Origin: Acidobacteriota bacterium
GTDB lineage: Bacteria > Acidobacteriota > Terriglobia > Bryobacterales > Bryobacteraceae
Direction: 5' to 3'
DNA length: 6,710 nt
Assembly (NCBI GenBank): GCA_947505565.1
Contig: CANNLB010000150.1
Coordinates: 1 to 6,710 of the forward strand
A program made the position numbers and the translations under genes. The notes below the pieces were generated by a model that had not been told where the DNA came from, made no database searches, and worked only from the letters and a program-made list of their open reading frames with translations. Position 1 is the stretch's first letter; each line of letters opens with the position of its first letter. Shown here piece after piece: positions 1-6,255 of the stretch.

Positions 1-927
1 CTGCCCGATCTCGCCGGGAAAATCCAGGTCGGTCTTTTTAACATCATGCAGGAAGGCGACATCCAGATTAAGGGCTACCCCGTTCGTCTCCCGCTCGATA
101 TCGTCCTCGTCTTCACCGCCAACCCTGATGACTACACGGCCCGCGGCAAAATCATCACCCCGCTCAAAGATCGCATCGGCAGTGAGATCCGCACCCATTA
201 CCCCCATACCCTCGAACACGGCATTGCCATCACTCAGCAGGAAGCTTGGACCAAACGAACCGGCGGCATCGCCGTCACGGTGCCCAAATTTATTCGCGAA
301 GTTGTCGAAGCTATCGCTTTTATTGCCCGCGAGGACAAGAAGATCGACAAGCGCTCCGGGGTGTCCCAGCGCCTGCCCATCTCGGTGATGGAGTCCGTCG
401 TTTCCAACGCCGAACACCGTGCTCTCGTTGCAATGGAAGTCGATACCGTCCCGCGGGTTGTGGACCTTTACGCGGCTCTGCCTTCGATGACTGGCAAAAT
501 CGAACTCGAGTACGAAGGCGAGTTGAAAGGCGGGGAAGCCGTCGCCCGGGAACTGATTAAGGCCGCCGTAGGCCGCGTCTTCACCCAGTATTTCGACGGC
601 GTCAACGTCGGGATGATCGTCAAATACTTCGAGCGCGGTGGGGCACTCAAGCTCGACGAAGCTACCTCTTCAGCCGACATGATCGTTCAAATGATGCCCG
701 TCGACGGCCTGTTCGAAAAGACCGCCGCCCTCGGCATCGGCGTCGGCGAGTCGGATGCGATGCGCGCCGCCGCCGCCGAGTTTGTGCTGGAAGGCCTCTA
801 CGCCCACCGCCGCATCAGCCGGAGCGAAGAGCTCGGTTTCATGGGAGAAGACCGCCGCGGACGCCAGGAAGAAAGCTCCGAGGACAACCCCCAGCCCCGT
901 AACAAACGCCGCCAGCAGTTCAACTAA
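1..927 (+). CDS. MoxR/ChlI-type AAA+ ATPase, 3' part (5' end outside window)
   Basis: The reading frame is open from base 1 to a TAA stop at 925-927, giving 308 visible residues. The ATG at 46 is internal, because the conserved stretch LPDLAGKIQVGLFNIMQEGD runs straight through it. What is visible begins just after the expected Walker B region. It includes a sensor-1-like TANPDDY (Asn at visible residue 41) and a LKDRIGSEIR segment (Arg at residue 58) in the position of the arginine finger of magnesium-chelatase subunit I/MoxR ATPases. A helical lid region follows, then a charged, probably disordered tail ending in RNKRRQQFN. The Walker A and B motifs would lie upstream and cannot be checked. 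Only 3 nt separate it from the VWA gene, the usual arrangement of AAA+/VWA partners (compare ChlI/ChlD, MoxR/VWA and RavA/ViaA). Databases often label such proteins magnesium chelatase, but no chlorophyll-synthesis genes are visible here. The AAA+ class is fairly secure; the substrate is unknown. Confidence 0.88.
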   Translation: MPDLAGKIQVGLFNIMQEGDIQIKGYPVRLPLDIVLVFTANPDDYTARGKIITPLKDRIGSEIRTHYPHTLEHGIAITQQEAWTKRTGGIAVTVPKFIREVVEAIAFIAREDKKIDKRSGVSQRLPISVMESVVSNAEHRALVAMEVDTVPRVVDLYAALPSMTGKIELEYEGELKGGEAVARELIKAAVGRVFTQYFDGVNVGMIVKYFERGGALKLDEATSSADMIVQMMPVDGLFEKTAALGIGVGESDAMRAAAAEFVLEGLYAHRRISRSEELGFMGEDRRGRQEESSEDNPQPRNKRRQQFN

Positions 928-930
928 TCT

Positions 931-2106
931 ATGCGCTCCATACGGTATTCGAAATTCACCGAAGAGGATTACGGCCTCACCGCCGAGGACCTCATGAAGG
1001 CGCTCTCCGAGTTCTTCCTCCAGAGCGGCTTCGAGGATCAGTATGGAGCCCCGCCCCTCGACCTGCGCGAAGCCATTCGCCAAGCCCTGCTCAGCGGAGA
1101 GTTGGTCCCGTTGGAAGAACTCCAGAAACTGACCGAGGAGCAGTTCGACGACTTAGTCGATCGGCTCTTGGAGAAGTTGCAAACCGAAGGTTACGTCACG
1201 ACGCCGCCCCAAGGTCCTGGTAAGGAAGGCGAACGGCAGGAGATCCAGGTCGAGGCCACCGATAAAGCCCTCGACTTCCTCGGCTATAAGACGCTGAAAG
1301 ACCTCATGGGGTCGCTCGGCAAAGCCAGCTTCGGCGCCCACGATACCCGCGAGCTGTCGACCGGGGTGGAGACCAGCGGTTCTTCCAAGCTCTACGAATT
1401 CGGCGACACGATGAACCTCGACGTGAACACCACCCTGTTCCACGCGATGCAGCGCGAAGGCGTTAAGGTTCCGCTCGACCTCGAATACGAGGATCTCCAT
1501 GTCCACCAGAGCGAGTACCAAAGCTCCTGCGCAACCGTTCTGATGCTCGATTGCTCCCACTCCATGATCCTCTACGGCGAGGACCGCTTCACCCCGGCCA
1601 AGCGAGTTGCCCTCGCCCTCGCCCATCTCATTAAAACCCAGTATCCAGGCGATTCTCTCCGTTGTGTTCTCTTCCATGACTCCGCCGAAGAACTTCGCAT
1701 GCAGGATCTCGCCCGCGTCCAGGTCGGCCCGTACCACACCAATACGCGCGACGGTCTCATCCTGGCCCAAAAGCTTCTCCAGCAGGGAAAAAAGGACATG
1801 AAGCAGATCATCATGATCACCGACGGCAAGCCTTCGGCGATGACCCTCGATGACGGGCAGATCTACAAGAACCCCTTCGGCCTCGACCCGATGGTCATCG
1901 CAAAGACTCTCGAAGAAGTCAGCCGCTGCAAACGCCAGGGCATTATGATCAATACGTTCATGCTGGCCCAGGACTATAATCTGATTAGCTTCGTCAAGAA
2001 AATCTCTGAGCTGTGCAAAGGGAAGGCTTACTTCACGACGCCTTACACGCTGGGTCAGTACCTACTCATGGATTACATGACTCGGAAGAGCAAGATGGTT
2101 CATTAA
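931..2106 (+). CDS. VWA-domain protein, partner of the upstream AAA+ ATPase
   Basis: A complete 391-residue protein, ATG at 931 to TAA at 2104-2106, starting 3 nt after the ATPase stop. No strong Shine-Dalgarno is seen, so translational coupling is likely. Residues 1 to about 195 are charged and mostly helical-looking, with a conserved-looking segment around 110-175 (DFLGYKTLKDLMGSLG onward). Residues about 200-385 form a von Willebrand A domain. Its MIDAS metal site looks complete: DCSHS at 207-211, Thr270 or Thr272 in YHTNTRDG, and TDG at 297-299. There is no signal peptide or membrane segment, so it is probably cytoplasmic. In known AAA+/VWA systems the VWA partner binds the target or the ATPase through a divalent metal and couples ATP hydrolysis to remodelling or cofactor insertion; that role here is inferred from family and position. 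The last 14 codons plus the stop overlap the opposite-strand methyltransferase gene. Confidence 0.9.
   Translation: MRSIRYSKFTEEDYGLTAEDLMKALSEFFLQSGFEDQYGAPPLDLREAIRQALLSGELVPLEELQKLTEEQFDDLVDRLLEKLQTEGYVTTPPQGPGKEGERQEIQVEATDKALDFLGYKTLKDLMGSLGKASFGAHDTRELSTGVETSGSSKLYEFGDTMNLDVNTTLFHAMQREGVKVPLDLEYEDLHVHQSEYQSSCATVLMLDCSHSMILYGEDRFTPAKRVALALAHLIKTQYPGDSLRCVLFHDSAEELRMQDLARVQVGPYHTNTRDGLILAQKLLQQGKKDMKQIIMITDGKPSAMTLDDGQIYKNPFGLDPMVIAKTLEEVSRCKRQGIMINTFMLAQDYNLISFVKKISELCKGKAYFTTPYTLGQYLLMDYMTRKSKMVH
2062..2106. other. Tail-to-tail antisense overlap of the VWA and SpoU/TrmH genes
   Basis: The VWA gene stops with TAA at 2104-2106 and the opposite-strand methyltransferase stops with TAG at 2064-2062, giving a 45-nt convergent overlap. 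Codon boundaries coincide on the two strands: the VWA TAA is a Leu TTA codon in the methyltransferase, and the methyltransferase TAG is a Leu CTA codon in the VWA gene. Each gene ends inside the other, and no rho-independent terminator is visible within about 60 nt on either side. Confidence 0.9.
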
Positions 2107-2625
2107 GTTCCGATACTTGCGCAGCAGCTCATACAGGACGATTCCCCCGGCGGTAGCGACGTTCAGAGAGTGTTTCACCCCGAGCATGGGCAGACGGATA
2201 TGCACGTCCGCCCGGTCCGATAGCGCCGATTGGATCCCGTCTACCTCGTGACCGAAGATCACGCAGACCGGGAAGCGGGGTTGCCAATCGAACAGGTCGA
2301 TCGCCCGTGGCGTGGTCTCAATCGCGGCGATTTCGGTCTCCGGCGCCAGGCCCGCCAGTAGGTCGATCGACTCCGCCGCGTAGCGCCAAGGTACGGTGAA
2401 TTCCGCGCCGAGTGCCGTCTTGGCGATCTGCTTGGGGTTCCTCTCCGGGGTAGACGCGATCCCGGCCAACAGGATCGCCTCAATCGCGGCGGCATCCCCC
2501 GTGCGGAAGAAGGAGCCGATGTTGTACATGCTCCGCACGTTATCGAGAAGGACCGTCACCGGTAGCCGAGTAATCGCCTCATAGGGGCGGGACAGATGGG
2601 TGGCGGAGAAAGGGAGCCGGTCCAA
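2062..2625 (-). CDS. SpoU/TrmH-family RNA 2'-O-ribose methyltransferase
   Basis: A 187-residue SPOUT-class methyltransferase predicted to transfer a methyl group from S-adenosylmethionine to a ribose 2'-OH in tRNA or rRNA. All three SpoU motifs are visible. Motif 1 is Asn29 to Arg41 (LDNVRSMYNIGSFFR, with Arg41 at the likely catalytic position). Motif 2 is VIFGHEVDGI at 122-131, with Glu127. Motif 3 spans about 143-166 (IRLPMLG, then HSLNVATAG with Asn155, then LYE) and forms the knot that binds AdoMet. It is close to a minimal catalytic domain, without the N-terminal RNA-binding extension of RlmB-type enzymes. The chosen start is TTG at 2625: it lies 4 nt after the mscL stop, has a purine-rich AAAGAAG 7 nt upstream, and no ATG occurs before motif 1. 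The last 14 residues lie in the overlap with the VWA gene and look like a non-family tail. The exact RNA target cannot be assigned. Confidence 0.9.
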   Translation of the reverse strand: MDRLPFSATHLSRPYEAITRLPVTVLLDNVRSMYNIGSFFRTGDAAAIEAILLAGIASTPERNPKQIAKTALGAEFTVPWRYAAESIDLLAGLAPETEIAAIETTPRAIDLFDWQPRFPVCVIFGHEVDGIQSALSDRADVHIRLPMLGVKHSLNVATAGGIVLYELLRKYRNLMNHLALPSHVIHE

Positions 2626-2629
2626 GTCG

Positions 2630-3049
2630 TTACTTCTTTAATAAGTCGCGGATTTCTGTCAGTAACTTTACATCGTCCGCTATCGCGGGGGCGGCGGCCG
2701 GGGCCGGCACTTCGACCTTCTTCATCGAATTCACCGCTTTCACCAATAAAAACACGCAGAAAGCCAGAAGGGCGAAGTTGATCAGCACCGTCACAAAGTT
2801 GCCGTAGGCGAACACCGGCGTGCCTGCCTTCTTCGCCTCGGCGAGCGTTGCGTACACCTTGCCGTCGAGCGGCATGAAGTGATTGGCGAAGTCGATCCCA
2901 CCGGTTGCGGCAGTAATTACCGGCATCAGTAGATCACCGACGACGGAGTCTACTATTTTGCCAAATGCTCCGCCGATGATTACGCCGACGGCGAGATCCA
3001 TCACGTTGCCTTTGTTAACGAAGTCTTCGAATTCTGAAATCATTCCCAT
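2630..3049 (-). CDS. mscL: Large-conductance mechanosensitive channel MscL
   Basis: A 139-residue inner-membrane channel that opens under membrane tension to release solutes during osmotic downshock; it works as a homopentamer. Family features are clear: the N-terminal amphipathic segment (about 3-12), then [20 protein letters not shown] at 14-33 opening TM1. Leu19 and Val23 fall at the positions known as the hydrophobic gate in the E. coli protein. A periplasmic loop follows at about 48-80, then TM2 at about 82-106, an Ala/Pro-rich linker (114-122), and the C-terminal helix LLTEIRDLL at 129-137. Length is close to the 136 residues of E. coli MscL. ATG 3049 is preferred over the ATG two codons later because it keeps E. 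coli-like numbering and has AAGGAA 9 nt upstream; the alternative would shorten the protein by two residues. It sits 6 nt after the acetyltransferase gene and 4 nt before the methyltransferase gene. Confidence 0.97.
   Translation of the reverse strand: MGMISEFEDFVNKGNVMDLAVGVIIGGAFGKIVDSVVGDLLMPVITAATGGIDFANHFMPLDGKVYATLAEAKKAGTPVFAYGNFVTVLINFALLAFCVFLLVKAVNSMKKVEVPAPAAAPAIADDVKLLTEIRDLLKK
2633..2639 (-). promoter_or_regulatory. Purine-rich ribosome binding site of the SpoU/TrmH gene
   Basis: AAAGAAG on the minus strand, 7 nt before TTG 2625, encoded by the final Lys-Lys codons of mscL. The surrounding TTATTAAAGAAGTAA is unusually AT-rich for this window. It supports a TTG start coupled to mscL termination. 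Confidence 0.5.
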
Positions 3050-3055
3050 TGTGTT

Positions 3056-3844
3056 CTATTCCTTGGTTTTGGCCGATCGGTTGAAGATCGAGAAGTGCGT
3101 GTATTCCCGAAATCCCAAGCGATCGTACAGCTTTCGCCCCGCGGGACTCGATTGTAACACTGATAAACTACAGCCGAAATGAGTTTCAGAATATGTGGCC
3201 GCGTGCCGCATTATTTTTTCTCCATACCCGCGGCCCTGGAAATGAGGCAGGGTGCCGACCGAGTAGAAGCCGGCAACGCCAGCGTTGGCGGTGACCATTG
3301 CGCAGGCGACTGGTTCTTCGACGCGATAAGCGAGGAAGCCATAGACGGGGCGGCGCCAGACGTCCGGATTGCCATAAATGCACTGGCAGAGCGGGAAGGA
3401 GACGCGGAAGATGATCGAGACTAGATGTGCGAAGACGAGCGCGTCCTGCGCGTTTTCGACGCAACGGATTGTCAGGTCCTGGGTCAGCGCGTGGCGCGGA
3501 GCGGGAAACGGTTCGGCGAGCATGCCGGGGGCGGATAGTTGAAAGGTGTAGCCGTAGTCGAACATGGCGGCGCGGTCGGGCGCGGCGGCGTACTGTTCGC
3601 AGAGCCAGAGTGAGGAACCGGTCTGCAACTGGTCGTAATGTGCGGTGACGGTCTTGAGGACCGTGGGCAGATGCGGAGTGGGGCCGGTGAGCGAGGAGAT
3701 ATTGAAGGCCGTCGAGTTATAGCCAGAATGGACCGCCAGCGCGCCGGGCAAGGCGACGGCGCTGCCGGCGTGCGCGTAGAAGCGCGACGCCAGCCGATGA
3801 TTGGTTTCGATGAGAACGTGGGGCAGCGTACCCATGGGGGGCAT
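3056..3844 (-). CDS. GNAT-family N-acetyltransferase with N-terminal extra domain
   Basis: Predicted to transfer an acetyl group from acetyl-CoA to an amine; the acceptor is unknown. Taking the ATG at 3844 gives 262 residues. The C-terminal half (about 120-255) is a GNAT fold: a beta strand ACAMVTANAGVAGFYSVGTLP, the acetyl-CoA pyrophosphate loop QGRGYG at 203-208 (pattern Q/R-x-x-G-x-G/A), and the closing SPAGRKLYDRLGF at 233-245. Residues 1 to about 115 form a separate domain (YNSTAFNISSLTG, then LWLCEQY) resembling the front domain of a known class of two-part GNATs. The frame is open further, to a GTG at 3901, but that would lie inside priA and its extra residues look non-coding. ATG 3844 is 5 nt after the priA stop. 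ATG 3835 is a possible alternative. The ribosome site is weak, suggesting coupling to priA. The stop TAG at 3058-3056 is 6 nt before mscL. Confidence 0.85.
   Translation of the reverse strand: MPPMGTLPHVLIETNHRLASRFYAHAGSAVALPGALAVHSGYNSTAFNISSLTGPTPHLPTVLKTVTAHYDQLQTGSSLWLCEQYAAAPDRAAMFDYGYTFQLSAPGMLAEPFPAPRHALTQDLTIRCVENAQDALVFAHLVSIIFRVSFPLCQCIYGNPDVWRRPVYGFLAYRVEEPVACAMVTANAGVAGFYSVGTLPHFQGRGYGEKIMRHAATYSETHFGCSLSVLQSSPAGRKLYDRLGFREYTHFSIFNRSAKTKE
3059..3064 (-). promoter_or_regulatory. Ribosome binding site of mscL
   Basis: AAGGAA on the minus strand, 9 nt before ATG 3049. It is formed by the last two sense codons (Lys, Glu) of the acetyltransferase gene, so ribosomes ending there would be placed to restart on mscL. 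It supports ATG 3049 as the start. Confidence 0.6.
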
Positions 3845-3849
3845 TAGAC

Positions 3850-6255
3850 TCACTGCAGGCTCAGCGGGTCGACGTCGATCACGAGCGAGGTGAGGCCCCA
3901 CTTCTGTTCGAGGGCGTAGCGGCGGATGCTGTGGAGGAGTTCGTTGAGTTTTTTCCGGTCGCTGGCCTTGATCAGGATCTGGTAGCGGAACTCGGCTTTC
4001 AAGCGCGGGACGGGCGCTGGTGCCGGGCCCATCACCTTCATTCCTTCGGGTTCGGGCTTCAGGAGGCGTTCGAGTTCGGTACTCTTGCGCAGGGCGTCCT
4101 CCTGTTTCTCATCGCGGACCAGCAGGTTGGCCAGCGCCGCGAAGGGAGGGTACTTCATGCTCCGACGGAACAGGATTTCCTTTTCGTAGAAGGCCGGATA
4201 ATCCTGGACCGCGGCGAGGCGGATGGCGTAGTGTTCCGGGTTGATGGTTTGTAGTATGACGCGTCCCGGCAGATCGCCGCGACCGGCTCGGCCCGACGCT
4301 TGGGTCAGCAATTGAAAGGTCCGTTCGGCGGCGCGGAAATCGGGGACGCCGAGGCCGATGTCGGCGTTGACGAGACCGACCAACGTGACGTTCGGGATGT
4401 CGTGGCCTTTGGCGATCATCTGGGTACCGACGAGGATATCGTAGTTTTTTTCGCGGAAGCCTGTGAGGATGGTTTCAAAGTGCCGCTTGGTGGTGATGGT
4501 GTCGCGGTCCATGCGGGCGATGCGGGCGCCGGGCAGGGCTTTGTGGAGTTCGTCCTCGACCTTTTCGGCACCGGTGCCCATGAAGTTCAGGTAGTCGCTA
4601 TCGCATTTGGGGCAGCGGTCGGGGATTTTGGCGGCGTGGCTGCAGTAGTGGCAGAGGAGGCGGCGGTCGCGCTTGTGATAGGTGAGGGTGACGGCGCAGT
4701 TGGGGCACTCGATACGCTCGCCGCAGCCCCGGCAGGTGACGAAGGCGGAGAAGCCCCGGCGATTGAGCAGGAGCATGGACTGTTCGCCGGCGTCGAGGCG
4801 TTCGCGGAGGGCGTCGAGCAGTTGGCGGGAGAAGGGGTTTTGGGTGCGGGTTTCGAGGAACTCCTGGCGCATGTCGACGATGTCGACGATGGGCATGGGC
4901 CGGTGGGCGACGCGTTCGGGGAGTTCGATGAGCTTGTACTTTTCGCGCTGGACGTTGTAGCGGGTTTCGAGCGAGGGGGTGGCTGAGCCGAGCACGACGG
5001 TAGCGCCGGCTTGGGAGGCGCGGACGACGGCGACGTCGCGGCCGTGGTAGCGGGGGGCTTCCTGCTGCTTATAGCTTCCGTCGTGTTCCTCGTCGACGAG
5101 GAGCAGGCCGAGGTTTTTCATGGGGGCGAAGACGCCGGAGCGGGTGGCGACGACGACGGTCGCTTCGCCTTGGCGGATGCGCCGCCACTGCTCGGCGCGT
5201 TCGGAATCGGAGAAGGCGGAATGGAGGATGGCGACGCGGTCGCCGAAGCGGGTGAAGAATTGGCCGGCGACGGCGGGAGTGAGGGCGATTTCCGGGACGA
5301 GTAACAGGGCGCTGCGGCCCTGGGTCAGGACGTGCTCGATCGAGTTGAGATAGACCTCGGTCTTGCCGGAGCCGGTGACGCCTTGGAGGAGGAAGGCTTC
5401 AAAGAGGCGGGCGTCGAGGGAGGCCTTGATCTGGTCGAAGGCGGATTGCTGATGGGGGTTAAGGTTGTGTGGGGGGCGTTCGGAAGCGGTGAGCGCAAGC
5501 GGTGCGTGGCGAATGCCGAGGAGTTGGCGGCGGGCGAGGGCGCGCGCGGTTTGGCCCGCGTTTTTGAGGGTTTTGTCGAGTTCGGAGAGCTGGTGTTCGC
5601 CGGGATGGAGTTCGAGGAAGGCAAGGAGCTCGCGTTCTGCCTTGGGGAGCTTGAGCCCTTCGGGGCGGATGGTGAAGCGGACGCGGAGCTGCTCGGCGGG
5701 CGCGCGGAGGGGGTCTTTGGTGGAGATATCTTCTTCGACGGTGATCCAGCCTTTCTTTTCCAGCGAAGTTAGGGCGGACTTCGCGGCGGGGAGTTTCTTG
5801 AGTAAGTGGGCAGCGGAGAGGCTGCGGCGTTCGAGGAGGCGGAGAAGTTGGATGGCGGGTTCTTCGTCCTCGGTTTGGAAGAGGAGTTGGCGAAGGACGT
5901 CGCGGCCGGTGTCGGTGAGGGTATAGAGCTTGGAGCGGGAGGTTTCGGCGGTCGTCGGGGCCATGGACCGGAGGACTTCGCCGAGGGGAGCGCAGTAGTA
6001 ATGGGCGATCCACTTGGCGAGTTGGAGGAGCCCCGCGTCGAGGACGGGCACTTCGTCGAGGAGCTTTTCGACCCGTTTGACGGCGTAGGAAGGGGCGAGG
6101 TCGTGGGTGAGGAGGATGACCCCGGTGAGCTTGCGGCTGCCGAAGGGGACGACGACGCGAGCGCCGGGGAGGGCGCGATGGCGCAAGGACTCTGGAAGCT
6201 CGTAGGTGAAGAGCTGGTCGACCGGGACCGGGAGACTTAGGTCACAGTAGCGCAC
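3850..6255 (-). CDS. priA: Primosomal replication-restart helicase PriA (N')
   Basis: PriA recognises abandoned replication forks, unwinds the lagging-strand arm 3' to 5', and helps reload the replicative helicase. The protein is 801 residues if it starts at GTG 6255. The N-terminal DNA 3'-end-binding domain begins RYCDLSLPVPVDQLFTYELP and extends to about residue 100. A winged-helix-like region follows (about 105-200, with SKLYTLTDTG). The superfamily 2 helicase core has Walker A GVTGSGKT at 292-299, DEEH at 388-391, GSATP at 423-427, GTQMIAKGHD at 610-619 and QASGRAGRG at 652-660. Eight zinc-binding cysteines are all present (508, 511, 517, 520, 535, 538, 548, 551). It is longer than E. coli PriA (732), mainly in the region before the helicase core. 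An upstream ATG at 6363 would add 36 Pro/Ser/Thr-rich residues that are only the other frame of xylB, so GTG is preferred. The start overlaps xylB by 14 nt and has no visible Shine-Dalgarno. Confidence 0.96.
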   Translation of the reverse strand: MRYCDLSLPVPVDQLFTYELPESLRHRALPGARVVVPFGSRKLTGVILLTHDLAPSYAVKRVEKLLDEVPVLDAGLLQLAKWIAHYYCAPLGEVLRSMAPTTAETSRSKLYTLTDTGRDVLRQLLFQTEDEEPAIQLLRLLERRSLSAAHLLKKLPAAKSALTSLEKKGWITVEEDISTKDPLRAPAEQLRVRFTIRPEGLKLPKAERELLAFLELHPGEHQLSELDKTLKNAGQTARALARRQLLGIRHAPLALTASERPPHNLNPHQQSAFDQIKASLDARLFEAFLLQGVTGSGKTEVYLNSIEHVLTQGRSALLLVPEIALTPAVAGQFFTRFGDRVAILHSAFSDSERAEQWRRIRQGEATVVVATRSGVFAPMKNLGLLLVDEEHDGSYKQQEAPRYHGRDVAVVRASQAGATVVLGSATPSLETRYNVQREKYKLIELPERVAHRPMPIVDIVDMRQEFLETRTQNPFSRQLLDALRERLDAGEQSMLLLNRRGFSAFVTCRGCGERIECPNCAVTLTYHKRDRRLLCHYCSHAAKIPDRCPKCDSDYLNFMGTGAEKVEDELHKALPGARIARMDRDTITTKRHFETILTGFREKNYDILVGTQMIAKGHDIPNVTLVGLVNADIGLGVPDFRAAERTFQLLTQASGRAGRGDLPGRVILQTINPEHYAIRLAAVQDYPAFYEKEILFRRSMKYPPFAALANLLVRDEKQEDALRKSTELERLLKPEPEGMKVMGPAPAPVPRLKAEFRYQILIKASDRKKLNELLHSIRRYALEQKWGLTSLVIDVDPLSLQ

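Noticed and set aside
760..780. Short GCC-type repeat considered as a microsatellite
   Set aside because: It encodes a run of alanines in the ATPase with ordinary high-GC codon use and is too short to suggest phase variation.
1..927. Label as a true magnesium chelatase for chlorophyll synthesis
   Set aside because: Only the AAA+ fold supports it. No chlorophyll or bacteriochlorophyll genes are present, and the VWA partner is a short stand-alone protein rather than a full ChlD with its own AAA domain.
1153..1770. Minus-strand open frame of 205 codons inside the VWA gene
   Set aside because: It is antisense to a clear VWA protein, with no motifs and no start signal.
2107..2630. Change of strand composition (C-rich to G-rich on the + strand) near the gene convergence, considered as a replication origin or terminus signal
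   Set aside because: The skew follows gene direction, since coding strands here are C-rich. No DnaA boxes, dif-like site or AT-rich unwinding region was seen.
3845..3901. Extension of the acetyltransferase to a GTG start at 3901
   Set aside because: It would overlap the priA C-terminus by more than 50 nt. The added Arg/Pro-rich residues look like another frame of priA, and an ATG sits 5 nt after the priA stop.
4300..4986. Plus-strand open frame of 228 codons antisense to priA, rich in Gly, Ala, Val, Glu and Asp
   Set aside because: It lies wholly within priA, and its composition is what the complement of C/G-ending codons gives. No family motif or ribosome site is seen.
5332..6240. Two further plus-strand open frames (5332-5772 and 5806-6240) opposite the N-terminal half of priA
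   Set aside because: Same antisense codon-bias effect, with repetitive Gly/Glu/Ala/Val composition and no recognisable domain.
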